In this document: one piece after another, positions 18,658-28,097 of the stretch | How the letters are laid out: each line of letters starts with the position of its first letter | Numbering within the stretch: position 1 is the stretch's first letter | From: Azospirillaceae bacterium | GTDB lineage: Bacteria > Pseudomonadota > Alphaproteobacteria > Azospirillales > Azospirillaceae | Direction of reading: 5' to 3' | DNA length: 64,000 bases | Assembly (NCBI GenBank): GCA_031291675.1 | Contig: JARLIO010000083.1 | Location: 1-64,000 of the forward strand | Translations under genes and position numbers: made by a program | The notes under the pieces: generated by a model | Told to the model about the DNA's origin: nothing | The model's input: only the letters and a program-made list of their open reading frames with translations | Database searches by the model: none

Positions 18658-19872
18658 ATGACCCAGCCGCTGAACACCTATCGCGCCGGCCCCGACGAGC
18701 GAGGCCATTTCGGTCGCTACGGCGGCCGCTACGTTGCCGAAACCTTGATGCCTTTGATCCTGGCGGTGGAAGCGGCCTACAACGAGGCACGCCACGATCC
18801 GGCATTCCGCAAGCAGCTTGACTATTATCTCAAGCACTATGTCGGCCGGCCCAGCCCGCTTTTCCTGGCGGAGCGGCTGACCGCTCACTTCGGCGGCGCC
18901 CGCATCTATTTGAAGCGCGAGGAGCTGAACCACACCGGCGCCCATAAGATCAACAATTGCATGGGGCAGATCCTGCTGGCGCGGCGGATGGGCAAGCGCC
19001 GTATCATCGCCGAGACCGGTGCCGGCCAGCATGGCGTCGCGACGGCGACCGTGGCCGCTTTGTTCGGACTGCCTTGCACGATTTACATGGGCGAGGTCGA
19101 TATCGAACGCCAGCAGCCCAACGTGTTCCGGATGAAGCTGTTGGGTGCCGAGGTCAAGCCGGTTCAATCCGGATCCCGGACCCTGAAAGACGCGATGAAC
19201 GAGGCATTGCGTGACTGGGTCACCAATGTCGACGACACCTTCTATATCATTGGCACGGTTGCCGGCCCCCATCCCTATCCCGCGATGGTGCGCGATTTTC
19301 AATCGATCATCGGCGAGGAGGTTCGTCAGCAATTGCAGGAAGCGGAAGGCCGGCTTCCCGACACCCTGGTTGCCTGCATCGGTGGCGGTTCCAACGCGAT
19401 GGGGCTGTTCCACCCGTTCCTCGACGATCCTACGGTGGCGATGATTGCGACCGAGGCCGGTGGCTATGGTCTCGAAACCGGCAAACATGCCGCGTCCCTG
19501 GCCGGGGGCACGCCCGGGGTGTTGCATGGCAATCGCACGTATCTCTTGCAGGATGGCGATGGCCAGATCATCGAAGCCCATTCGATTTCTGCCGGGCTGG
19601 ACTATCCGGGCATTGGACCGGAGCATAGTTGGCTGCACGATGTTGGCCGGGTGCAATATGTCAGCATTACCGACCAGGAGGCGTTGGACGCGTTCCATCT
19701 GTGCACCCGGACCGAAGGCATCATCCCGGCGCTGGAACCGGCGCACGCCCTGGCCCAGGTCGCGAAAATCGCCGGTGATCTGCCGCGCGATCACCTGATT
19801 GTGGTCTGTCTGTCGGGGCGGGGCGACAAGGATATCTTCACCGTGGCCGATGCCCTGGGGGTCAAGCTGTGA
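18658..19872 (+). CDS. trpB: Tryptophan synthase beta chain
   Basis: PLP enzyme (404 aa) that joins indole and serine to tryptophan. Signatures: the PLP lysine in [26 protein letters not shown], and the phosphate-binding [11 protein letters not shown] chose ATG 18658 ([19 protein letters not shown]) because homologues begin just before the GPDERGHFG block; ATG 18640 is an alternative, and neither has a strong Shine-Dalgarno sequence. The stop overlaps the trpA start (GTGA), as expected for the paired alpha-beta complex. Confidence 0.96.
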   Translation: MTQPLNTYRAGPDERGHFGRYGGRYVAETLMPLILAVEAAYNEARHDPAFRKQLDYYLKHYVGRPSPLFLAERLTAHFGGARIYLKREELNHTGAHKINNCMGQILLARRMGKRRIIAETGAGQHGVATATVAALFGLPCTIYMGEVDIERQQPNVFRMKLLGAEVKPVQSGSRTLKDAMNEALRDWVTNVDDTFYIIGTVAGPHPYPAMVRDFQSIIGEEVRQQLQEAEGRLPDTLVACIGGGSNAMGLFHPFLDDPTVAMIATEAGGYGLETGKHAASLAGGTPGVLHGNRTYLLQDGDGQIIEAHSISAGLDYPGIGPEHSWLHDVGRVQYVSITDQEALDAFHLCTRTEGIIPALEPAHALAQVAKIAGDLPRDHLIVVCLSGRGDKDIFTVADALGVKL

Positions 19873-20693
19873 GCCGGATTGCCAATCGTTTTGCCGCGTT
19901 GCGACGTGCCGGGCGCGCGGGTCTGGTGACCTTTGTCACGGCCGGCGATCCCGATCCCGAAACGGCGCAGGCGATCCTCGATGGCCTGCCGGCGGCGGGG
20001 GCCGATCTGATTGAGTTGGGGATGCCCTTCAGCGATCCGATGGCCGACGGTCCGGCGATTCAGGCCTCTTCGCTGCGCGCCTTGCGCACCGGGATGAGCC
20101 TGGCCGGGACCCTGGCCATGGTGCGGCGCTTCCGCGCCCGGGATGCCGAAACACCGCTGATCCTGATGGGGTATTTCAATCCGATCGAGCATTATGGGGT
20201 CGATCGCTTTCTGGCCGACGCCAAGGCTGCCGGCGTCGATGGCATGATCGTCGTCGATCTGCCGCCGGAGGAAGATGCCGATCTGTGCGTGCCGGCGCGG
20301 GCGATGGGTCTCGATTTCATTCGTCTGGTCACGCCGACCACCGATGATGCGCGACTGCCTGCGGTGCTCGTGAACACCGGCGGCTTTCTCTATTATGTGT
20401 CGATCACCGGCATCACGGGAACCGCCGCCGCGTCGGAACAACAGATTGCCGCGGCGATCAGCCGGCTGCGCCGGCACACCGAACTGCCGTTGGCTGTCGG
20501 TTTCGGCATCACGACGCCCCAGGCCGCCGCTGCGGTCGCCCGGGTGGCCGATGCCGCCGTTGTCGGCTCGGCGATCGTGGCACGGATTACCGCCAATCTC
20601 GATGCCGAGGGCCGCGCCACAGCCGCCCTGGTCCCCGAAGTTCATCGTTTCGTCCACAGCCTTGCCGAAGGCGTCCAGGCCGCGCGCGGCTGA
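19869..20693 (+). CDS. trpA: Tryptophan synthase alpha chain
   Basis: Cleaves indole-3-glycerol phosphate to indole, which passes to TrpB. 274 aa with the TIM-barrel markers [29 protein letters not shown] (catalytic Glu), [12 protein letters not shown] and VGFGI near the phosphate site. The start is a GTG within the trpB stop (4-nt overlap). It lies directly upstream of accD and folC, a common alphaproteobacterial order. Confidence 0.96.
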   Translation: MSRIANRFAALRRAGRAGLVTFVTAGDPDPETAQAILDGLPAAGADLIELGMPFSDPMADGPAIQASSLRALRTGMSLAGTLAMVRRFRARDAETPLILMGYFNPIEHYGVDRFLADAKAAGVDGMIVVDLPPEEDADLCVPARAMGLDFIRLVTPTTDDARLPAVLVNTGGFLYYVSITGITGTAAASEQQIAAAISRLRRHTELPLAVGFGITTPQAAAAVARVADAAVVGSAIVARITANLDAEGRATAALVPEVHRFVHSLAEGVQAARG

Positions 20694-20716
20694 TCGTAAA
20701 CCAGGATCCTGACCCC

Positions 20717-21763
20717 ATGAACTGGCTGACCAACTTCGTCCGCCCGAAGATCCGTGCTCTGGTGTCGCGGCGTGAGGTGCCGGACAACCTTTGGATGAAA
20801 TGTCCGAGTTGCGAGGCGATGATCTTCCATCGTGACCTGGAAGAAAGCCTCCATGTCTGTCCGCATTGCGGCTTCCACATGCGCCTCGACCCGATGCGGC
20901 GGATGAAGATGCTGTTCGATGACGGCGAATTTCAAACCATCGAGCTGCCCAAGCCAGCGCCGGATCCGTTGCGATTTCGTGATCAGAAGCGCTATAGCGA
21001 TCGTCTCCGTGAGGCCCAGGCCAAGACCCAGGCCTTTGACGCCATCCGCGTTGCTCATGGTCGCATGAACGGCATGCCGGTCGTCGTGGCCGCGTTTGAT
21101 TTCGCCTTCATGGGCGGGTCGATGGGCGTCGCCGTGGGCGAGGGCATCCTGGCCGCGGCGCGGCTGGCGGTGTTGCAGGAGGCCCCGCTGGTCGTGATCC
21201 CGGCCTCGGGTGGTGCCCGGATGCAGGAGGGCATTCTGGCCCTGATGCAGATGCCGCGAACCGTGATCGCGGTCGATCTGGTCAAGGAAGCCGGCCTGCC
21301 CTACATCGTCGTGCTGACCGATCCGACCACCGGCGGGGTTACCGCCAGCTTCGCGATGCTGGGCGATATTCACATTGCCGAGCAGGGCGCGCAGATCGGG
21401 TTCGCCGGGGCCCGGGTGATTGAAGATACGATCCGCGAAACCCTGCCGGAGGGCTTTCAGCGTTCTGAATATCTTCTGGAACATGGCATGGTCGACATGG
21501 TCGTGCATCGCCATGAGCTTCGGTTGATCCTGATCCGGGTTCTGGGCCTGTTGTGCCGACCGGCGCCGGCCGCGGCCGTTGTCCCCCTGACCCCGGTGAC
21601 GATTGGCCCCCCTGCCGATCCGACTGAACCGCAGGCAGCGGTTGAAATCCCCGAAACATCCGATCATGACACGCAGCAACCGGCCGAATCCGCCAATGCC
21701 CCCCAGCCCCCTGGACATCAGCCTGCCGTCGAATCCCCAGCCGGTCAGCCTCCCGTCGCATGA
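20717..21763 (+). CDS. accD: Acetyl-CoA carboxylase carboxyltransferase subunit beta
   Basis: Carboxyltransferase beta subunit for malonyl-CoA synthesis. The N-terminal zinc ribbon has C-X2-C-X15-C-X2-C (MKCPSCEAM ... HVCPHCGFH), and the crotonase-like core contains [14 protein letters not shown] and [11 protein letters not shown]. At 348 aa it is longer than the usual roughly 300 aa because of a Pro/Ala-rich, low-complexity tail after residue 285. The coding region of that tail overlaps the start of folC in another frame. Confidence 0.95.
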   Translation: MNWLTNFVRPKIRALVSRREVPDNLWMKCPSCEAMIFHRDLEESLHVCPHCGFHMRLDPMRRMKMLFDDGEFQTIELPKPAPDPLRFRDQKRYSDRLREAQAKTQAFDAIRVAHGRMNGMPVVVAAFDFAFMGGSMGVAVGEGILAAARLAVLQEAPLVVIPASGGARMQEGILALMQMPRTVIAVDLVKEAGLPYIVVLTDPTTGGVTASFAMLGDIHIAEQGAQIGFAGARVIEDTIRETLPEGFQRSEYLLEHGMVDMVVHRHELRLILIRVLGLLCRPAPAAAVVPLTPVTIGPPADPTEPQAAVEIPETSDHDTQQPAESANAPQPPGHQPAVESPAGQPPVA

Positions 21764-23051
21764 CCGGGTCGATCCGGTTCTGGCGCGTCTGAAGCAGTTG
21801 CACCCCAAGGTCATCGACCTGTCGTTGGCGCGGGTCGAGAGCTTGTTGACGGCGTTGGGGCGGCCACAAGACCGGTTGCCTCCGGTGATCCATGTCGCGG
21901 GAACCAATGGCAAGGGGTCGACCCTGGCCTTTCTGCGGGCCATGCTCGAAGCCGCCGGGCTGCGGGTGCATGTCTACACCTCGCCCCATCTGGTCTGGTT
22001 CCACGAACGGATCCGCGTTGCCGGCGCGCTGATTGACGATAACGCGTTGACCGCGCTGCTCGAGGAATGCGAGGCGGTCAATGGCGGTGCGCCGATCACC
22101 TTCTTCGAGGTCACGACGGCGGCCGCATTCCTGGCCTTTGCGCGCACCCCGGCCGATATTGTCCTGCTGGAGACCGGATTGGGGGGTCGCCTCGACGCCA
22201 CCAATGTCGTCGCCCGGCCGGCGGTGACCGCGATCACGCGCATCAGCTACGACCACATGCAATATCTCGGCACGACACTGGCCGAAATCGCTGCGGAAAA
22301 GGCTGGGATCTTCAAGCCGGATGTCCCCGTGGTCGTCGCGCCGCAACCGGAGCCCGGGGTGATGGACACCTTGCGCGATCACGCGACCGCGGTTGGCGCC
22401 CCGCTGCGCGCTTATGGCGATGCCTGGCGGATTGATCCCGGGGCGGCGGGATTTTGCTTCCAATCCACGACACGGACGCTGGATCTGCCGATGCCGGGCC
22501 TGCTCGGGGCCCATCAGCTGTTCAATGCCGGGACGGCGATTGCCTGTCTCGATCCGCTGGGAATTCCCATCGCCGACACGGCCGTGCGCAGCGGCGTCGC
22601 CGACGTGACCTGGCCGGCGCGGCTGCAACGCTTGACCATCGGTCCCCTGGCGGCGCGGCTGCCGCCCGGCTGGGACCTGTGGCTCGATGGCGGCCATAAC
22701 GATTCCGCGGGGGAGGTGCTGGCGATCCAGGCGGCACGCTGGCGCGACGACGGACGGCCCCTACTGCTGATTGTGGGCATGCTGGCGACCAAGCAGCCCG
22801 ACGCTTTCCTGCGCCCGCTGGCGCCGTATGTCACCGCCCTGCGGAGCGTCGCACTGACCGGCGAGGAAGCGTCGCAGGATCCGGCGGTCCTGGCGGCGTT
22901 GGCACAGACCGTGGGGGTTTTCGATGCTGTGCCGATGGCGTCACCCGCCGCGGCGTTGGACGCGCTGGTGGCGCAGCATGCGGGTCCGGCCCGCGTGCTG
23001 ATTTGTGGTTCGCTCTATCTTGCCGGTGCGATCCTGGCGGCCAATGGCTGA
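21666..23051 (+). CDS. folC: Bifunctional folylpolyglutamate/dihydrofolate synthase
   Basis: Mur-ligase-like ATPase that adds glutamate to folates. The P-loop [15 protein letters not shown] is near residue 80, followed by [26 protein letters not shown] and, near the C-terminus, DGGHN. The start is uncertain: ATG 21666 or ATG 21696, both inside accD, giving a 98- or 68-nt overlap in a different frame; homologues often begin near the DPVLARL block, so a later non-ATG start is possible. It converges on folE with 23 bp between the stops. Confidence 0.93.
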   Translation: MTRSNRPNPPMPPSPLDISLPSNPQPVSLPSHDRVDPVLARLKQLHPKVIDLSLARVESLLTALGRPQDRLPPVIHVAGTNGKGSTLAFLRAMLEAAGLRVHVYTSPHLVWFHERIRVAGALIDDNALTALLEECEAVNGGAPITFFEVTTAAAFLAFARTPADIVLLETGLGGRLDATNVVARPAVTAITRISYDHMQYLGTTLAEIAAEKAGIFKPDVPVVVAPQPEPGVMDTLRDHATAVGAPLRAYGDAWRIDPGAAGFCFQSTTRTLDLPMPGLLGAHQLFNAGTAIACLDPLGIPIADTAVRSGVADVTWPARLQRLTIGPLAARLPPGWDLWLDGGHNDSAGEVLAIQAARWRDDGRPLLLIVGMLATKQPDAFLRPLAPYVTALRSVALTGEEASQDPAVLAALAQTVGVFDAVPMASPAAALDALVAQHAGPARVLICGSLYLAGAILAANG

Positions 23052-23074
23052 CCGGACCGCGACGGGCCGACGGA

Positions 23075-23740
23075 TCAGACGGTCTTGCCGATCATGGTCA
23101 GGAATTCGCGCCGTGTCGACGGGTCGGTGCGAAAGGCGCCGAGCATCCGGCTGGTGATCATCGTCACGCCGGGCTTGTGAATCCCCCGGGTGCTCATGCA
23201 TTGGTGTTCGCCTTCCAGCACCACCGCGACGCCCAGCGGTTTCAGCACCTCGTCGATGGTGTTGGCAATCTGGGCGGTCATCTTCTCCTGAATCTGCAGC
23301 CGTTTGCCATAGACCTCGACGACGCGCGCCAGCTTGCTGATACCCACGACGCGATGGTGAGGCAGATAGGCGACATGGGCATGGCCGACGATCGGAACCA
23401 TGTGGTGTTCGCAATAGCTCTCGAACCGGATGTCGCGCAGAACCACCATCTCATCGTAGCCGTCGGTTTCCTCGAACGTCCGATTGAGCATCTCGACCGG
23501 GTCCAGCGCGTAACCGGCGAAAAATTCTTCGTAAGACCGGACCACGCGCTCCGGAGTCCCGCGCAGGCCCTCGCGATTCGGGTCATCACCGGCCCAGCGC
23601 AGCAGGACGCGAACGGCCGCTTCGGCTTCGGCCCGGCTGGGACGATCCGCCGCCGGATCGGATTGTGGCGCGATGGCGACCAGGGCATCGCCCTGGGGGG
23701 CGTGGCTTATGCCGGGGCTCGAAATGATACTGCCTTTCAT
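23075..23740 (-). CDS. folE: GTP cyclohydrolase I
   Basis: First enzyme of tetrahydrofolate synthesis, 221 aa, converts GTP to dihydroneopterin triphosphate. Zinc and catalytic residues are visible in [18 protein letters not shown] and [12 protein letters not shown]. The first 40 residues are a variable extension. ATG 23740 is the likely start (a GTG at 23749 is possible). It is convergent with folC, another folate gene. Confidence 0.96.
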   Translation of the reverse strand: MKGSIISSPGISHAPQGDALVAIAPQSDPAADRPSRAEAEAAVRVLLRWAGDDPNREGLRGTPERVVRSYEEFFAGYALDPVEMLNRTFEETDGYDEMVVLRDIRFESYCEHHMVPIVGHAHVAYLPHHRVVGISKLARVVEVYGKRLQIQEKMTAQIANTIDEVLKPLGVAVVLEGEHQCMSTRGIHKPGVTMITSRMLGAFRTDPSTRREFLTMIGKTV

Positions 23741-23908
23741 GGAAGACACGCGATAATGCCTTTCGGTTCCCGCCGTTGCGGCGGGGGCCGCGGCGATGTC
23801 AGCGCCGCAGGGCCGGGGAGAGAGGTCTCACGGCTAGCGATTTGGCGTGCGCCTCCCGACTTTCAAGGGTAGAAAAATAACGGAAGTGCTCGCGCTCGTG
23901 TGCCGACG

Positions 23909-24301
23909 TCAGTGGAGCCGCATCGGCTGGTGCGGGCTGTCGAGCGAAAAAGTCGGGATCACGACATCGAAGGTTTCGCCACTGGGTGTTTCCATCTGGT
24001 AGGCGCCGGACATGATCCCGGACGGCGCGGCGAGCGGTGTGCCGCTGGTATATTCATAGCTGTGCCCGGGCTCCAGCACCGGCTGTTCGCCGACAACGCC
24101 GGGACCGCGAACTTCCAGAACCCGCCCCGTACCGTCCGTGATCTTCCAATAGCGGTTGCGCAGCTGGACCGTTTCCGGACCGAAATTCTCGATACGAACA
24201 TGATAGGCCCAGACATAGTGGCCTTCGACCGGGGATGATTGTTCTTCAAGGAAGACCGGCTTGACGGTGATCCGGATCGACCGGGTTGTTTGCGAGTACA
24301 T
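23909..24301 (-). CDS. apaG: ApaG domain protein
   Basis: A 130-aa single-domain protein of the ApaG/DUF525 fibronectin-like fold. Typical pieces are [19 protein letters not shown], the strand [24 protein letters not shown] and [13 protein letters not shown] 24301 is preceded by GGAG at good spacing. Function in bacteria is not settled (linked to Co2+ resistance and Ap4A metabolism in the literature). It stands alone on the minus strand. Confidence 0.93.
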   Translation of the reverse strand: MYSQTTRSIRITVKPVFLEEQSSPVEGHYVWAYHVRIENFGPETVQLRNRYWKITDGTGRVLEVRGPGVVGEQPVLEPGHSYEYTSGTPLAAPSGIMSGAYQMETPSGETFDVVIPTFSLDSPHQPMRLH

Positions 24302-24711
24302 GCGCCACTCCGTCACGATCAGGCTTCGCGGCGGCGTCGCTGTCGTCACAGCGGTCCGCGAGGCGGTCAGCGATGATACATCACGTTCTCCGGGGGGCAA
24401 AGGCAACCGACCGGGTGTTGCGATCCTGCATTGGAACCGGATCGGCCGCCAGGGATCCGGTGGGGTCAAAATTCATTTGTAGTGGGGGGCTATTGGCTTT
24501 ATAGAACCGGCTGTTTCAAACGGTGCGGGAATCACCCTCGTGTTGCAGCGCCTCTCCCCTCAACGACGACGATGCGGGCTCCTCCTTTCGGGGATGTGCC
24601 CTCTGGCTGTCGTGTCGCGGGCTGGCGCCTAGAGCAGGGTTGCAAGACCACTCTTCCGGCGCTGGCGACGTGTTTCGCCTTTTCTTTCTGAGCGCCGGGA
24701 ATACCGAACCC
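24302..24711. other. Intergenic region between apaG and the GNAT gene
   Basis: About 410 bp between divergent genes. The reading frame of the GNAT gene extends into it but the translated part looks random. A CTAGAGCA-like half of the dispersed repeat occurs near 24630. I see no RNA gene that I can support. Confidence 0.45.
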
Positions 24712-25269
24712 ATGACGATTTTCGTGGAACGGCCGCACCATGCTGCGGCTATTGAGGCTTTGCTCGACTCGGCCTTTGGTCCCAATCGGTTTGCCAAGAC
24801 CGCCTATCGGTTTCGCGATGGCGTCGGACCCGTTGGCGATCTGTGCCTGGTTGCGGAAAATGACCGCGGTGAGATCGAGGGCACGATCCGCTATTGGCCG
24901 GTGATGATCGCCGGCCGGTGTCCGTCCCTGCTGCTGGGGCCGATCGCGGTGGTGCCCGATTGTCAGGGCAACGGCCTGGGCGCGGCCTTGATCCGGGCCA
25001 GCCTCATGCGCGCCGCGGCTGCGGGTCATCGCAGCGTGATCCTGGTGGGGGATGAGCCCTATTATCGGCGGTTTGGCTTCGTCCGCGCCCTGACACGGTC
25101 TCTGACGCTGCCGGGGCCGGTCGATCTTGATCGGTTTCTCGGGTTGGAACTGGTCCCGGGCGCGCTGCGCGGCCTGGCCGGGGCGGTGACGCCCTGGGTC
25201 GCGCCGGTACCGGCGGCGGCGCGATCGCGGAGTCGTTTTTCGGTGCTGGCACGGCAAGCCTTGGCTTGA
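24712..25269 (+). CDS. GNAT-family N-acetyltransferase (YhbS-like)
   Basis: A 185-aa acetyltransferase. The acetyl-CoA-binding block LLLGPIAVVPDCQGNGLGAALI (Q/R-x-x-G-x-G/A) is clear, followed by GHRSVILVGDEPYYRRFGF, typical of YhbS-like proteins. ATG 24712 gives MTIFVERPHH at the N-terminus; the upstream Shine-Dalgarno is weak. It lies 57 bp before tRNA-Gly. The substrate is unknown. Confidence 0.87.
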   Translation: MTIFVERPHHAAAIEALLDSAFGPNRFAKTAYRFRDGVGPVGDLCLVAENDRGEIEGTIRYWPVMIAGRCPSLLLGPIAVVPDCQGNGLGAALIRASLMRAAAAGHRSVILVGDEPYYRRFGFVRALTRSLTLPGPVDLDRFLGLELVPGALRGLAGAVTPWVAPVPAAARSRSRFSVLARQALA

Positions 25270-25325
25270 TCTTGCGCCGCGGCTCCCCTATAAAGGCGAA
25301 CGCGGTCGCGCCGGCCGGTTCCGGT

Positions 25326-25399
25326 GCGGGTGTAGCTCAATGGTAGAGCAGAAGCTTCCCAAGCTTACGACGAGGGTTCGATTCCCTTCACCCGCTCCA
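25326..25399 (+). tRNA. tRNA-Gly (anticodon CCC)
   Basis: A 74-nt cloverleaf including the encoded CCA: acceptor GCGGGTG pairs with CACCCGC, D-loop AGCTCAATGGTAGAGCA, anticodon loop TTCCCAA (CCC at positions 34-36), T-arm GGGTTCGATTCCC. It marks the left edge of the accessory block that carries the toxin-antitoxin and CRISPR genes. Confidence 0.95.
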
Positions 25400-25648
25400 A
25401 ATTTTCTGCCGCCCTCTCGTCATTCTCCCTAAATTATCCGAACTGTTTGGACTAAATCGGTCCAAGGGTGGACCCGTTTGGGTTCCTCTTTTCGTCATTT
25501 CCGTTGTTGCCTTCTTGAAGGACATATGACAGTGACGAATTCGTCCGCCTTCTCATCGAGAGGCTGCGATTGCGATTTCAGCCCGAGTCGGTTCGGTCCC
25601 AGTTCGGTAGCGAGGGCGACGAACGAGGTCCCGCCGGAGGCTCCCCGG

Positions 25649-26083
25649 TTATGATGGCAAAGCCGTGAAGGGGTCGAGCGCGGGCACGTCCAATGGTTTG
25701 AAATGCCGGAGATTGCGGGTCAAGATCGTCAGGCCGTGATACTTGGCGGTCGCCGCGATGGCGATGTCGGCGAAACCCGGTGCCTTGCCCTGTGCCCGCG
25801 CCCGGTCGGAAAGCATTCCGGCCACCCGTGCGGCGGCCGTGTCGAACGGCAGGATGCGGCTGCCGTAAAGATGCAGCAGCGTCTCCAGCCAAACCGTCAG
25901 ATCCGCGGCCTTGCGCGTCGCCCCTTCGCGGCGCAGCTTGGCGATGCCGTCCTCGATTTCCGCCACCGTCACCGCCGAGAGGAAAAGCGCCGGCGAATGC
26001 TCGTCCATCCAGGCAATCAGTTCCGCCGGCGCGACACGCGACGGGGCGCCGGCCGACAGGATGTTGGTATCGACCAGGTACAA
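25649..26083 (-). CDS. PIN-domain toxin (VapC/FitB-type)
   Basis: A 144-aa PIN-fold ribonuclease toxin. Acidic active-site residues are visible: LVDTN at the N-terminus, TVAEIEDGI in the middle and GFADIAIAATA in the C-terminal half, followed by ILTRNLRHF. The start is a TTG at 26083, 7 bp after the antitoxin stop, so the two are co-translated. Together they form a type II toxin-antitoxin system. Confidence 0.9.
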   Translation of the reverse strand: MYLVDTNILSAGAPSRVAPAELIAWMDEHSPALFLSAVTVAEIEDGIAKLRREGATRKAADLTVWLETLLHLYGSRILPFDTAAARVAGMLSDRARAQGKAPGFADIAIAATAKYHGLTILTRNLRHFKPLDVPALDPFTALPS

Positions 26084-26090
26084 GGGGCGG

Positions 26091-26369
26091 TCAGAAGCCG
26101 GCGTCGCGCAACGGCGCTTTGTTCCGCGCCGGCGGATCGTCCGGCGCCAGCGGCGCGCTCATCAGTAGATGGCCGAAAGAGGGCACTTGTGACAGGCGCT
26201 CCCATTCGGCGAAGCTCACAATCACGGCCTCCCGTTTGCCGTGGCGGGTGATAATGGCTGGTTCGCCGCATACCGCATCATCGACCACTGCCGACAGGCG
26301 GGCCTTGGCGTCCCGAAGTTGGATTTCGCGCGTAATAGCCTCCCGCAACCATGTGACTATTGTAGTCAT
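26091..26369 (-). CDS. Phd/YefM-family antitoxin
   Basis: A 92-aa antitoxin. The family core is EIQLRDAKARLSAVVDDAV followed by EPAIITRHGKREAVIVSFAEWERL; the C-terminal third is disordered and Pro-rich, as expected of the toxin-binding tail. ATG 26369 is taken, but a perfect palindrome overlaps this start, so a TTG at 26348 is also possible. The toxin gene follows. Confidence 0.85.
   Translation of the reverse strand: MTTIVTWLREAITREIQLRDAKARLSAVVDDAVCGEPAIITRHGKREAVIVSFAEWERLSQVPSFGHLLMSAPLAPDDPPARNKAPLRDAGF
26354..26368. promoter_or_regulatory. Candidate autoregulatory operator of the toxin-antitoxin pair
   Basis: Perfect palindrome TGACTA-TTG-TAGTCA exactly at the antitoxin start. Phd-type antitoxins repress their own promoter through short palindromes at this position, so this is the probable operator. 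Confidence 0.55.
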
Positions 26370-26517
26370 ATATGATCCCAGGCCGCTTTGAAAGCAAGCC
26401 GGCGTGGCGTCGGAACGCAGGTCTCGCCCCTTGCGGGCCGCGGCGGCGATCGCCGCCGATCCCAACCGGCGACGCATAACATCGCTGATGCCGGGATCTG
26501 CGGTGCTGCCCCAAGGC

Positions 26518-27084
26518 CTACGGCTTGCTGACTTCCAGCTTGCCCAGATCATAACCCTTGCCCTGCAGGCGCCCCAGCAGAGCCTGATAGGCCACAGGGT
26601 CGACCGTCGGCGTCCGCGACAGGATCCAAAGATAGGCGCGCCGGGGTTCGCTGACCGCGGCCAGTTGATAGCCGGGGTCAATGTCGATCACCCAATAGTC
26701 GCCCCAGACGGTGGGAAGCCAGCCCAGCCACCAGGGCGCAAACCGGACCTCCAGCCTGGCCGAGGTCGGGCCGCCGCTTTGCCGCGCCGCCCCCACCGCC
26801 TGGTCCATGTCGCCGTTGGCCAGTCGGCACCGGTTGACCACTTTGACCGCGCCGTCCGGTTCCAGGCTGTAGGTGGCGCTGGTCCCGCCGGCGCAGTTGC
26901 GCTGGAACCGGTTGGGATATTTGGCGATTTCGTACCAGGTGCCCAGATAGCGCGGCAGGTCCAGCGTTTCGATGGCGGTCAAGGCGCCCGGGTTGGTTTG
27001 CGGGCCCGGCGACGACGCGCAGCCGCTCACGCTGGTCAGCAGGCCGACCAGGACGGCGATTCGGAACGGATTTGGCAACGGCAC
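26518..27084 (-). CDS. blc: Lipocalin-family lipoprotein (Blc-like)
   Basis: A 188-aa outer-membrane lipocalin. The signal peptide ends in the lipobox VSGCASS; the lipocalin signature GTWYEIAKYPNRFQRNC follows, with later strands containing WVIDIDPGYQLAAVSEP and YLWILSRTP. It probably binds lipids or fatty acids in the envelope. It lies alone between the antitoxin and the HNH gene. Confidence 0.92.
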   Translation of the reverse strand: MPLPNPFRIAVLVGLLTSVSGCASSPGPQTNPGALTAIETLDLPRYLGTWYEIAKYPNRFQRNCAGGTSATYSLEPDGAVKVVNRCRLANGDMDQAVGAARQSGGPTSARLEVRFAPWWLGWLPTVWGDYWVIDIDPGYQLAAVSEPRRAYLWILSRTPTVDPVAYQALLGRLQGKGYDLGKLEVSKP

Positions 27085-27154
27085 TCTCCCTGGGGTCGAA
27101 ATCCTGTCCTCCGTTGGCGGTTCGGGCGCGGCTTGCCAAGGGCGGGGGCGGTCT

Positions 27155-28063
27155 TCAACCCTTGAAACGAAATTCCCGATGCCAGCGCAGAAACTGCGGG
27201 TGCGGCAGTTGGTCGGCGCGTTCCGGCCGCAACAGAAGCCGGTCGGGCGTGATCATCCGTTGTACCGGGTCCGGCACCTTTCCCGGTGCCAGCAGCAGGC
27301 GGTATTCGTCGTCAAGGGACACGAGGCCCCGGTCAAACATCCAATGAAGCGTGCCACAGAGTGCGATCCCGTTGCGAACCGAATCGGGTCCGGATTCCGC
27401 GACGGGACGAATATGGGCGGCCTGGACCTCGCTTCGCCCGCCGCCATTGATGATCTTCAGACCGGTCATGGCACAGGTGTCGCCATAGGCCGCCTTGATC
27501 ATCCCGGAGAACGCGTCATCGCGGAACGGCCTTGCAATGATGCGCTCGACAATCGGTCGTTCGAATGTCGCCGGTTCCTCGGCGAACCCCGGCATCGAAT
27601 AGGCGTCTCCGGGCCTGTCGGCCGCAGGCGCCGCGATCACGGGCGCGAAGCCGGCTTGCGCGATCCTGTCATATTCGCCCGGCGACAAGGGGCGGACGGC
27701 GCGGCCAAAGGCGCCCTTGTTGGTCTTGCCATCATCCCGTTGCAGGGCGGATTCGTAATAAAGCCGGCCCTCCTGGAATGGAACCGGCCGAACGAACTCC
27801 AGATAGTCTTTAATCTTCGCGTAAAAATGGTCGGAGTGGACCGTATCTGGCTCGATATCGACAATGCGGGCCGTCGCGAAATAGGCCTGACGGCCGCCGC
27901 GGCTCGACAGGTTGCCCGAAGAACGCCGCGGTTCGTAATAGACGATGAAATCCCCCAGCGCCGCTTCGACCTGCCGCAGATAGGTGCGCGGGAAGTGATA
28001 GCGCTGTTCGGGGAGATCATCGTAACTCGGTTCGACTTTCGTGGTGAGCACGGCCTTGGTCAT
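27155..28063 (-). CDS. HNH endonuclease (COG3440-like), 34 bp downstream of cas6e
   Basis: A 302-aa protein whose N-terminal two-thirds resemble the DNA-binding half of predicted restriction endonucleases (PRTYLRQVEAALGDFIVYYE). The C-terminus is an HNH nuclease domain: CAMTGL, the metal/catalytic AAHIRP, RNGIALC and the final LHWMFDRGLVSL. All HNH residues are present, so it should be active. It follows cas6e by 34 bp on the same strand and has no separate promoter that I can see, so it probably belongs to the Cascade transcript. Whether it serves CRISPR immunity or is an independent defence gene is unknown. Confidence 0.82.
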   Translation of the reverse strand: MTKAVLTTKVEPSYDDLPEQRYHFPRTYLRQVEAALGDFIVYYEPRRSSGNLSSRGGRQAYFATARIVDIEPDTVHSDHFYAKIKDYLEFVRPVPFQEGRLYYESALQRDDGKTNKGAFGRAVRPLSPGEYDRIAQAGFAPVIAAPAADRPGDAYSMPGFAEEPATFERPIVERIIARPFRDDAFSGMIKAAYGDTCAMTGLKIINGGGRSEVQAAHIRPVAESGPDSVRNGIALCGTLHWMFDRGLVSLDDEYRLLLAPGKVPDPVQRMITPDRLLLRPERADQLPHPQFLRWHREFRFKG

Positions 28064-28097
28064 GATCCACCGCTGGCCGCAGCAAATGAAACCGGCC

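Noticed and set aside
24302-24711. Small structured RNA (for example SRP RNA) in the apaG-GNAT gap
   Set aside because: None of the conserved cores I know could be located.
25400-25648. Integrase or attachment-site remnant next to tRNA-Gly
   Set aside because: No integrase-like frame and no second copy of the tRNA 3' end could be found.
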